DNA of 5,085 nucleotides. It comes from Chloroflexota bacterium (GTDB lineage Bacteria > Chloroflexota > Anaerolineae > UBA4142). Both the position numbers and the translations under genes were made by a program. The notes beneath the pieces were generated by a model that did no database searches, had not been told where the DNA came from, and worked only from the letters and a program-made list of their open reading frames with translations. Positions within the stretch are counted from its first letter, which is position 1. Each line of letters starts with the position of its first letter. Positions 1-5,056 of the stretch are shown one piece after another. The stretch is from NCBI GenBank assembly GCA_023381515.1, contig JAMCQI010000011.1:1-5085 (forward strand), read 5' to 3'.

Positions 1-977
1 ACGTCGCAGGTCGCGCACCGGACCAGCCCCTTGAGCAGCGCCCCGTGCTTGTTGCCGATGTTGCGGCCGCCGCGATGGCCGTTCCGGCCGAGCATGGTGT
101 GCACGTTATTCCAAATCTTGTCGCCGACGATGCGGTCGTGCTCGCCTTCGTAGATCTGGCCGCCGTACTCCACCTTGCCCAGGTAGATCTTATTGGTGAG
201 CAGATTGTAGAGGCTGTTTTTCGCGATGGGCTTGCCGCCCGCCTGTCTGCCCTCGCGCGTGATCCACGACTTCATGCGCCAGCCGCGGTGGTTGAGTTCC
301 TCCACAACGGGGATCAGCGAGCCGTATTCGAGGTAAAGCGCGAAGATCTCGCGCACGCGCCGCGCCTCTTCCTCATTCACAACCAGCGCGCCGCCTTGGG
401 GCGCCACGTCGTAGCCGAGCACGGGCATGCCGCCGACCCATTTCCCCTTGCGGCGCGCCGCGCCCATCTTGTCGCGGGTGCGTTCCGAGATCATCTCCCG
501 CTCAAATTGTGCGAACGACAGCAGGATGTTCAGCGTAAGCCGCCCCAGCGATGACGTGGTGTTGAACTGCTGCGTCACGGATACGAACGTGGCGCCGTGC
601 TTGTCCAGGATCTCCATGATCCTGGCGAAGTCGAGGAGCGACCGCGTCAGGCGATCCACCTTGTACACCACCACGCAGTTCGCCACGCCCGATTCGATGT
701 CGGCCAAAAGTCGCTTTAGGCCAGGGCGATCCATATTGGCACCCGTGTACCCGCCGTCGTCATACTTCTGCGGCAGGGCGATCCAGCCCTCGTGGCGTTG
801 GCTGTTGATGAACGCTTCCCCAGAGTCGCGCTGGGCATCCAACGTGTTGAACGACTGCTCGAGGCCTTCTTCGGTGGACTTCCGGGTGTAGATCGCGCAA
901 CGGATAGAACCGGGCTCCGCGACGGCGGTGCCGTTGGCGCCGTTCCCATTTTGTCCGCGCCGTTTCTCAGGACGCAC
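1..977 (-). CDS. Large serine recombinase, zinc-ribbon type (3' end beyond window)
   Basis: Site-specific DNA recombinase of the large serine (resolvase/invertase) family, expected to cut and rejoin DNA at attachment sites through a phosphoserine link. Reading leftward there is no stop; 325 complete codons are visible. The N-terminal catalytic domain spans about residues 26-170: the nucleophile is Ser34 in YTRKSTEE, followed by the YDDGGYTGANMDRPGL block (about 72-87) and the KVDRLTRSLLDF block (about 106-117) with Arg109 and Arg112. The long E-helix starts near LGRLTLNILLSFAQFERE (144-161). A Recombinase domain follows (about 185-300), and the zinc ribbon begins at VRCATCD (319-325), where the window cuts it. 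There is no suitable ATG; GTG 977 is chosen because AAGGAGG lies 6 nt upstream. The start overlaps the end of the DUF2924 gene by 11 nt, so the two are probably co-translated. The family call is secure; the biological target site is unknown. Confidence 0.95.
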   Translation of the reverse strand, partial: MRPEKRRGQNGNGANGTAVAEPGSIRCAIYTRKSTEEGLEQSFNTLDAQRDSGEAFINSQRHEGWIALPQKYDDGGYTGANMDRPGLKRLLADIESGVANCVVVYKVDRLTRSLLDFARIMEILDKHGATFVSVTQQFNTTSSLGRLTLNILLSFAQFEREMISERTRDKMGAARRKGKWVGGMPVLGYDVAPQGGALVVNEEEARRVREIFALYLEYGSLIPVVEELNHRGWRMKSWITREGRQAGGKPIAKNSLYNLLTNKIYLGKVEYGGQIYEGEHDRIVGDKIWNNVHTMLGRNGHRGGRNIGNKHGALLKGLVRCATCD

Positions 978-1479
978 GCCGCGCCTCCTTGTCGACCCCG
1001 AAGAATGCGAAACCGTTCCAGTGCGTGCCCGTGATCTCGGCGGCGATGTTGCTGAGGGATCTGAACCTCCGGCCCTCGTATTCGAAGCCGTCATCGAGGA
1101 CCTTCACGACGAGGGTCCGGTCCTTGTACTTCTTCGCGATCAGGCTTCCCGGCATGGGAAGCCGGGCGTCCCGCGTCTGGACGACGGTGCTCGTCAATGC
1201 CTGATCCGCCGGAATCTCGCGTGGCCGCTTCGAGAGGTTCTCGGCAATGCGGACCCGCAACGGCACGTCGCGGGCGATTGCGATCGCGCGCTGCCGTACC
1301 ACCTCCGGGAGGCCGCCCTCCTTTTCCGCCTGGAGATGCCAGGCTATCTTCCGCCGCAAATGCTGGCAGTTTGCGATTGGGTGCTCCGCGCCGAACATCA
1401 GGCGGTGTGTGGCCTGCAACTGCGCCGCGTTCAATCTGGGCAGATCCGCGACGGTCGGCAGCGGGCGTGGCTTCATCAT
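967..1479 (-). CDS. DUF2924 family protein
   Basis: 170-aa protein of the DUF2924 family, which has no settled biochemical role and is commonly seen next to serine recombinases in mobile regions. The N-terminal half (about 1-95) is charged and helical (VADLPRLNAAQLQATHRLMFG, then LRRKIAWHLQAEKEGG). The C-terminal half carries the typical DUF2924 block: a LPMPGSLIAKKYKDRTLVVKV segment, then DDGFEYEGRRFRSLSNIAAEITG (about 128-150) and WNGFAFFGV (154-162). The second half may form a small beta-rich fold. The start codon overlaps the preceding stop as ATGA (1479-1476). Two consecutive ATG codons compete; AGGA sits directly upstream, so the second Met (1476) is nearly as likely. The gene ends inside the start of the recombinase gene, making it the middle member of a three-gene leftward operon. 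By context it may be an accessory or regulatory factor for the recombinase, but that is inference. Confidence 0.88.
   Translation of the reverse strand: MMKPRPLPTVADLPRLNAAQLQATHRLMFGAEHPIANCQHLRRKIAWHLQAEKEGGLPEVVRQRAIAIARDVPLRVRIAENLSKRPREIPADQALTSTVVQTRDARLPMPGSLIAKKYKDRTLVVKVLDDGFEYEGRRFRSLSNIAAEITGTHWNGFAFFGVDKEARRAS
984..990 (-). promoter_or_regulatory. Ribosome binding site deciding the GTG start of the left recombinase
   Basis: AAGGAGG on the minus strand, followed by a 6-nt spacer (CGCGGC) and GTG at 977. It lies inside the last codons of the DUF2924 gene (Lys-Glu-Ala), which supports translational coupling. An ATG at 949 is in a different frame and does not lead to the recombinase. 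Confidence 0.8.
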
Positions 1480-1694
1480 TCCTGTGCTGATTCCTTTCCG
1501 GGGCCTCTCTGGCCCGTCAACGTCAGTCCATGAGGGCTCGGTTCTCCCGTGTTATCAAGGGCTTGTGTTGACCGAATCGCGCCCGGCGCGGCGCCGGTCA
1601 GCGGCAGCTTCGAATACCGGAGATACGCCTTCGCCAGGATTTCCGCGATCTCGCCGACAGCCTCGGCAACCGTCGGCGCCTCGCCGATTTGCAT
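1476..1694 (-). CDS. Small hypothetical protein (72 aa), first gene of the left operon
   Basis: 72-aa protein with no firm family assignment. Residues about 8-32 (TVAEAVGEIAEILAKAYLRYSK) look like an amphipathic helix; the C-terminal half is rich in Gly, Pro, Ser and Thr and likely flexible (LDNTGEPSPHG, then a charged end). There is no signal peptide, membrane segment or metal motif. The frame stays open upstream to an ATG at 1805, but ATG 1694 is chosen because GGAGG lies 7 nt before it, and the upstream extension is Arg/Pro/Gln-rich low-complexity sequence. The stop overlaps the DUF2924 start by 4 nt (ATGA), so the reading frame is probably real and coupled. Short proteins of this kind are often found ahead of DUF2924 genes in recombinase loci; this is recollection, not a search result. 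Confidence 0.7.
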   Translation of the reverse strand: MQIGEAPTVAEAVGEIAEILAKAYLRYSKLPLTGAAPGAIRSTQALDNTGEPSPHGLTLTGQRGPGKESAQE

Positions 1695-1701
1695 GCGTTC
1701 G

Positions 1702-1706
1702 CCTCC
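1702..1706 (-). promoter_or_regulatory. Ribosome binding site of the 72-aa gene
   Basis: GGAGG on the minus strand, with a 7-nt spacer to ATG 1694. It fixes the start of the small protein and marks the 5' end of the leftward operon. Confidence 0.75.
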
Positions 1707-1845
1707 AATGGCGAGCCGAGCGGCGAAGACTGTCTGGGCGAGGACGGAGGATAAGCGTCGGCCGCCATGCGGCTGTTGCGGTGGTCGATCCGTCTCCACC
1801 CACAACGAGTCCCGCTTGGCGGCCCTGCCCGTTATCTGGTGTTCC

Positions 1846-1863
1846 GGGGCGCTTTCGCGCCCC
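1846..1863 (-). repeat. Perfect 7-bp inverted repeat with GAAA loop
   Basis: GGGGCGC at 1846-1852 and GCGCCCC at 1857-1863 pair perfectly around a 4-nt centre. On the minus strand the loop is GAAA, a stable GNRA tetraloop; on the plus strand it is TTTC. No T-run follows on either side, so it is not a standard intrinsic terminator. It could be a 5' leader structure of the left operon or a protein-binding palindrome in the divergent region. Confidence 0.65.
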
Positions 1864-1946
1864 TGTCAACTAATACCAGCGGGAGTTTGGGAATTTTCAG
1901 GTTTGTTGGCCAGGCTGGACACGCGGCCACAGGATGTAATGCTCTC

Positions 1947-2465
1947 GTGCGCCCACCAGACTTCAAGAACAGAATATGCCCGTACTGCAAAAAGGAATTC
2001 AAGCCGTCGCGCAGCCACCGCGAGCAGAAGGTTTGCAGTGCCCCTGATTGCCAAAAGCAGCGTCGCGCCGATTACCACAAGAGGAAATTGATGAAGGATC
2101 CTCTTTACCGTGCGCTTTGCGAGGACAGCCAGAAAACATGGAAGGAGCGAAACCCGGATTACCTGAAGCAGCACCGCGCCGGTCAGCGCGACGCTGGATT
2201 TGGCCGTCCCATCGTCCGTCCGGCCGTCCGCGAGTTGGAACAACTGCTTTCCCACGTAAAGAACAACCTTGAAAAGAACACCTCGGCTTTTCGAGTAAAG
2301 CGCTGCGCGCCCGGCATTTGGCTCGTCGCTCTCCGCAGCCCGGCCGCTGATAAGAACATCCCTCTCCCAACCCAAGTGGTTATGATCCAAGGGATTACGC
2401 CTGAAGAACCAGAATGCTGCACGAAAGAACAACGCTCTGGTAATCCTGGCGGGAGCGCCGTATAA
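1947..2465 (+). CDS. Small Cys4 zinc-finger-like protein associated with recombinase loci
   Basis: 172-aa protein if started at GTG 1947. The N-terminus carries a probable zinc-binding knuckle pair: Cys11-x2-Cys14 (ICPYCKKEF) and Cys30-x4-Cys35 (VCSAPDCQKQRR), followed by a strongly basic segment (RADYHKRKLMKD, about 40-51) and KTWKERNPDYLKQHR. This suggests nucleic-acid binding, comparable to short zinc-ribbon proteins often found beside resolvases. The C-terminal part (about 90-172) has a leucine-rich helix (RELEQLLSHVKNNLE), a hydrophobic stretch (GIWLVALRS) and ends with EQRSGNPGGSAV. The frame stays open upstream to an ATG at 1767, but that extension would cover the divergent promoter region and lacks the compositional character of the main part. 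The GTG start has only a weak AGGA about 12 nt upstream, so the exact start is uncertain. It is the first gene of the right operon and its function is unknown. Confidence 0.75.
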   Translation: MRPPDFKNRICPYCKKEFKPSRSHREQKVCSAPDCQKQRRADYHKRKLMKDPLYRALCEDSQKTWKERNPDYLKQHRAGQRDAGFGRPIVRPAVRELEQLLSHVKNNLEKNTSAFRVKRCAPGIWLVALRSPAADKNIPLPTQVVMIQGITPEEPECCTKEQRSGNPGGSAV

Positions 2466-2501
2466 CTGGACTAGCCGCGGCTGTTCAGCCGTGGTTTCCA
2501 G
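2466..2501 (+). repeat. Long imperfect hairpin filling the gap after the zinc-finger gene
   Basis: The structure begins one base after the TAA stop. An outer stem CTGGA/TCCAG (2466-2470 with 2497-2501), a CT bulge, then A-T and G-U pairs continue into an 8-bp stem CCGCGGCT/AGCCGTGG (2475-2482 with 2487-2494, one G-U) around the loop GTTC. No T-run follows, so it is not a canonical terminator. In mRNA it could protect the upstream 3' end or adjust expression of the downstream recombinase genes; in DNA it could be a binding site. Confidence 0.65.
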
Positions 2502-2527
2502 GGTGAGCTTTGAAGCGAGAGGTAGTG

Positions 2528-2707
2528 ATGACCAAGGCACCAGCGCCACACGGGCGCGGCAAGCGCTTGCCCAGGCTCAACGCGGCAGCCTACGTCCGGT
2601 GCGCCGCCGAAGACCAACACGCCTCAATGGAGAACCAGCGAGAGCAGATTCGCCTTTGGGCCACGAAACGCGGCTTTCGTATCTCACATTTCTACGAGGA
2701 ACGGTGA
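2528..2707 (+). CDS. Truncated serine recombinase N-terminus with Ser-to-Ala substitution (59 aa)
   Basis: 59-aa protein clearly related to the N-terminus of the recombinase encoded just downstream: AYVRCAAEDQ aligns with EYVRMSTEHQ, and MENQREQIRLWATKRGF with TENQRDVIRQWAEKRGF. By hand, 20 of 37 aligned residues from the YVR motif onward are identical. At the position of the catalytic Ser28 of the neighbour it has Ala26, and it stops after FYEER, before the rest of the catalytic domain, so it cannot recombine DNA. ATG 2528 is chosen because GAGAGG lies 5 nt upstream; a TTG at 2510 is an alternative. Its last codons contain the GAGGA ribosome binding site of the next gene, and its TGA overlaps that gene's ATG (TGATG). 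It may be a decayed duplicate, a leader-type ORF that couples translation, or a dimerisation decoy. The good start signal and clean coupling argue that it is translated. Confidence 0.75.
   Translation: MTKAPAPHGRGKRLPRLNAAAYVRCAAEDQHASMENQREQIRLWATKRGFRISHFYEER
2696..2700 (+). promoter_or_regulatory. Ribosome binding site deciding the start of the main recombinase
   Basis: GAGGA with a 6-nt spacer to ATG 2707. The frame is open further upstream to a GTG at 2491, but that start would fall inside the 2466-2501 hairpin and run out of frame through the 59-aa gene. The site and the TGATG overlap favour 2707. Confidence 0.8.
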
Positions 2708-4278
2708 TGGGCAAAAGCAGACCCTCGTCACCGAATCCACCGCCTCCGGAAGCACGGCCGATTCGCGCCGCAGAATACGTCCGGATGTCCACCGAGCACC
2801 AGCAGTATTCGACCGAGAACCAGAGGGATGTGATTCGCCAGTGGGCAGAAAAACGCGGCTTCGTCGTCACGCGCACGTACGAAGATGGCGGCAAGAGCGG
2901 CCTGCGAATTGCGGGACGGGATGCCTTGCAGCGTCTAATAGACGACGTCCAGACCGGCCGTGCTGATTTCGATGTCATTCTCGTTTATGACATCAGCCGG
3001 TGGGGGCGGTTCCAGGATGCTGACGAGAGTGCGTACTACGAATATATCTGCCGACGTTCCAACGTTGGCGTCCACTACTGCGCTGAGCAGTTTGAGAATG
3101 ACGGCAGTGCAGCCTCGACTATTATCAAAAGCGTCAGGCGCTTTTCAGCCGGTGAATTCAGTCGTGACCTGTCCGTCAAAGTGTTCCACGGACAGTGCCG
3201 GCTTGTCGAACTGGGCTTTCACCAGGGTGGGGCGCCGGGTTATGGCCTGCGCCGCATGTTGCGCGACCAGGCTGGCCAGCCTAAGGGCTTCCTAAACCGC
3301 GGCGAAGAAAAGAGCATTCAAACTGACCGCGTAATCCTTGTCCCCGGCCCGCCTGAGGAGGTTGAGAATGTTCGCTGGATGTACCGGGCCTTCGTCGAAG
3401 AGGGAACGGCCGAGTCGGAGATAGCCAGGATCTTGAACGAACGCGGCGTAAGGACCGACCTCGCACGGCCATGGACGCGTGGAACGGTGCACCAAGTGCT
3501 CACAAACGAAAAGTACATCGGCAACAACGTCTATAACCGGATTTCATTCAAGCTCAAGCAAAAACGCGTCGTAAACCCGCCCGACATGTGGATCAGAGCA
3601 AATGGCTCATTTGAGCCGGTGGTTCCAGCGGACGTGTTCGATGCCGCTCAAAGAATCGTCCTGAAACGCAGCGAGAAGCTCACGGATGAGCAATTGCTGG
3701 AGCGACTGCGATCCCTGCTGGCTGACAAGGGACAACTCTCGGGTCTGCTCATCGATGAAACGGAAGACATGCCGTCCAGTTCGGTTTATCGGAGCCGGTT
3801 CAAGAGCCTTGTGCGGGCGTACCTGCTGATCGGCTACGCGCCCGATCGTGACTACGCGTTCATCGAGGTCAATCGCCAGCTGCGCCAACTACACCCCAAA
3901 GTCATTACTGAGATGATTGACCGAATCCGTCAGCTTGGTGGCGCCGTCGCCCAAGATCCGAAAACGGACCTGCTTACGGTGAACGAAGAGTTTACGGCGT
4001 CCCTGGTCATCGCCCGCTGCCGCCAGACCGAGTCAGGATCACTGCGGTGGGCAATTCGATTGGACGCCGGCCTGGCGCCCGACATCACTGTCGCGGCCCG
4101 GATGGACGCCTCCAACAAGGGTCCTCTGGATTACTATCTGTTGCCGTCCATCGACATCACCCTCGGGAGGCTCCTGCTGGCTGAGGATAACGGAGTTAGC
4201 TTGGACACCTATCGTTTCGATACCTTGGACTATTTCTTTGGGATGGCGCAGCGCGCCAGAATTCCGGAGGCAGCATGA
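2707..4278 (+). CDS. Large serine recombinase without zinc ribbon
   Basis: 523-aa serine recombinase. After a Pro-rich leader (1-20), the resolvase-type catalytic domain covers about 21-165: nucleophile Ser28 in YVRMSTEHQ, YEDGGKSGLRIAGRDAL (58-74), and YDISRWGRF (94-102) carrying the conserved Arg pair (Arg98, Arg101). RRFSAGEFSRDLSVKVFHGQ (144-163) starts the linker helix. A Recombinase domain follows (about 174-290; GGAPGYGLRRML, EEVENVRWMYRAF, WTRGTVHQVLTNEKYIGN). The remaining roughly 220 residues contain no CxxC zinc ribbon. Instead there is a helical region (about 315-345), a conserved-looking GLLIDETEDMPSSSVYRSRFKSLVRAYLLIGYAPDRDY segment split across about 346-383, and an alpha/beta tail. 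This C-terminus is unlike that of the left recombinase and may contact a partner or DNA. The gene is coupled to the 59-aa gene at its start and to the ParB-like gene at its end (ATGA). The family call is secure; targets are unknown. Confidence 0.95.
   Translation: MGKSRPSSPNPPPPEARPIRAAEYVRMSTEHQQYSTENQRDVIRQWAEKRGFVVTRTYEDGGKSGLRIAGRDALQRLIDDVQTGRADFDVILVYDISRWGRFQDADESAYYEYICRRSNVGVHYCAEQFENDGSAASTIIKSVRRFSAGEFSRDLSVKVFHGQCRLVELGFHQGGAPGYGLRRMLRDQAGQPKGFLNRGEEKSIQTDRVILVPGPPEEVENVRWMYRAFVEEGTAESEIARILNERGVRTDLARPWTRGTVHQVLTNEKYIGNNVYNRISFKLKQKRVVNPPDMWIRANGSFEPVVPADVFDAAQRIVLKRSEKLTDEQLLERLRSLLADKGQLSGLLIDETEDMPSSSVYRSRFKSLVRAYLLIGYAPDRDYAFIEVNRQLRQLHPKVITEMIDRIRQLGGAVAQDPKTDLLTVNEEFTASLVIARCRQTESGSLRWAIRLDAGLAPDITVAARMDASNKGPLDYYLLPSIDITLGRLLLAEDNGVSLDTYRFDTLDYFFGMAQRARIPEAA
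4266..4270 (+). promoter_or_regulatory. Ribosome binding site of the ParB-like gene
   Basis: GGAGG within the last codons of the recombinase gene, with a 4-nt spacer to ATG 4275. Together with the ATGA overlap it indicates translational coupling of recombinase and ParB-like protein. Confidence 0.75.
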
Positions 4279-4973
4279 CAGAAAGCGTTCTTACCGTCCA
4301 CATGATTCCCATCGAGCAGATCCACATCCTGAATCCGCGCAGTCGGAACAAGGCAACGTTCCAAGACATCACGTCGAATATTTCGAACGTGGGGCTCAAG
4401 AAGCCGATCACCGTCGCACGGAGAGAGTCGTCACCGGAAGGTAAGCCCTACGACCTGGCCTGCGGCCAGGGCCGGCTTGAAGCATACATCGCGCTTGGGC
4501 AGACCGAGATTCCTGCCATTGTTATCGAAGCGACCAGAGAAGAATGCTATCTGATGAGCCTGATAGAAAACCTCGCGCGGCGCCCGCACGCGCCGCTGGA
4601 ACTGATGCGCGAAACCAACGGCCTCAAAGCCCGCGGCTACAACACCACCGACATCGCGAAAAAGATCGATCTTGCCAAAAGCTACGTGATCGGTATCGCT
4701 CATCTCCTGGACCACGGAGAAGATCGGCTCCTTGCGGCGGTCGACAAGGGCCGAATTCCGTTATCAGTCGCGATGCAGATTTCAAGTTCCGACGACGCCG
4801 GGATTCAGCAAGCGCTCTGCGACGCGTACGAGAACAAAACCCTGCGCGGCAGGAAGCTCGAAACAGTCCGAAGAATAATCGAGCAGCGTAAGACCAAGGG
4901 CAAGAGATTCTATCAAGGCCATAAATCCAAAGAGGAGCGCGCACCGACAGCAGATGGCGAGAATGCCCGGTAG
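4275..4973 (+). CDS. ParB/Spo0J/RepB-like partition-type protein
   Basis: 232-aa protein with the ParB N-terminal fold. Residues 8-47 match the first ParB box (IPIEQIHILNPRSRN, then ISNVGLKKPITV). CGQGRLEAYIALGQTEIPAIV (63-83) corresponds to the GERR-type nucleotide-binding motif, with GQGR in place of GERR. SLIENLARRPHAPLELM (95-111) corresponds to the ENLQR/P-x-E motif. A helix-turn-helix follows at about 122-145 (YNTTDIAKKIDLAKSYVIGIAHLL), and the end is basic (about 190-222). Canonical ParB proteins clamp on DNA near parS using CTP and work with ParA; no ParA gene is visible here. The altered GQGR motif leaves CTP use open. Its coupling to the recombinase suggests a role in recombination, DNA targeting or element maintenance rather than ordinary chromosome segregation, but that is inference. 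It is shorter than typical ParB and seems to lack a separate C-terminal dimerisation domain. Confidence 0.88.
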   Translation: MTESVLTVHMIPIEQIHILNPRSRNKATFQDITSNISNVGLKKPITVARRESSPEGKPYDLACGQGRLEAYIALGQTEIPAIVIEATREECYLMSLIENLARRPHAPLELMRETNGLKARGYNTTDIAKKIDLAKSYVIGIAHLLDHGEDRLLAAVDKGRIPLSVAMQISSSDDAGIQQALCDAYENKTLRGRKLETVRRIIEQRKTKGKRFYQGHKSKEERAPTADGENAR

Positions 4974-4984
4974 TTCGTAGAAAT

Positions 4985-5056
4985 TAGCGACTCTCCGCTC
5001 CCCGAGGCGTGATAGCCTCAGGGAGATTTTCTCGCCAAAGAAAAGGAGAGTCGCTA
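4985..5056 (+). repeat. Nested inverted repeat that covers the ribosome binding site of the last gene
   Basis: A perfect 12-bp outer repeat (TAGCGACTCTCC at 4985-4996 with GGAGAGTCGCTA at 5045-5056) encloses a second hairpin at 4998-5025. The right outer arm contains the GGAG core of the ribosome binding site and the A of the ATG at 5056, so RNA pairing would hide the translation start. The two stems are compatible and can stack in one long structure. The GGGAGA at 5021-5026 could also pair with TCTCC of the left arm, giving a possible alternative fold. As DNA it is a spaced palindrome that a dimeric protein (ParB-like or recombinase) could bind. Confidence 0.8.
4998..5030 (+). terminator. 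Candidate intrinsic terminator or attenuator
   Basis: CTCCCCGAGGC (4998-5008) pairs with GCCTCAGGGAG (5015-5025) with one C/A mismatch around the 6-nt loop GTGATA, giving a GC-rich 11-position stem. It is followed after two bases by TTTT (5027-5030) and then CTC. The T-run is short, so termination may be partial. It lies 24 nt after the ParB-like stop and before the next start, a position suited to attenuation between the two genes. Confidence 0.5.

Larger units (their letters stand above)
1695..1946. other. Divergent intergenic region between the two recombinase modules
   Basis: About 250 bp separate the leftward operon (start 1694) from the rightward operon (start about 1947), so promoters for both directions should lie here. 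I found no convincing sigma70 pair on either strand. The most AT-rich part is about 1864-1910 (including GGGAATTTTCAGGTTTGTTG), the best place for a promoter or operator. The remaining sequence is GC-rich, and the open frames crossing it look non-coding. A perfect hairpin lies at 1846-1863. Confidence 0.6.

Noticed and set aside
45..554. Long plus-strand open frame opposite the left recombinase
   Set aside because: Ala/Val/His-rich product antisense to a clear recombinase coding sequence; it is a GC-rich shadow frame.
605..625. Perfect 8-bp inverted repeat CCAGGATC/GATCCTGG
   Set aside because: It lies within conserved recombinase coding sequence (ARIMEILD) and is explained by codon choice; no functional placement.
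1143..1163. Perfect 8-bp inverted repeat GGCTTCCC/GGGAAGCC
   Set aside because: It lies within the DUF2924 coding sequence at the LPMPGS segment; probably coincidental, although conservation could be tested.
928..1533. Long plus-strand open frame opposite DUF2924
   Set aside because: Antisense to a recognised DUF2924 gene with matching motifs; no supporting ribosome site or family signal.
1864..1869. TTGACA on the minus strand as a -35 box
   Set aside because: At 17-nt spacing the -10 position reads CGGAAC, which is not promoter-like, and the spacer is a GC-rich hairpin.
1866..2549. 227-aa minus-strand open frame opposite the zinc-finger gene
   Set aside because: Antisense to the frame with the Cys4 motif and basic region; no recognisable motif and hydrophobic composition typical of shadow frames.
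2491..2706. N-terminal extension of the right recombinase to GTG 2491
   Set aside because: It starts inside a hairpin, has Arg-rich low-complexity sequence, and overlaps the better-supported 59-aa gene in another frame; ATG 2707 has a good GAGGA site.
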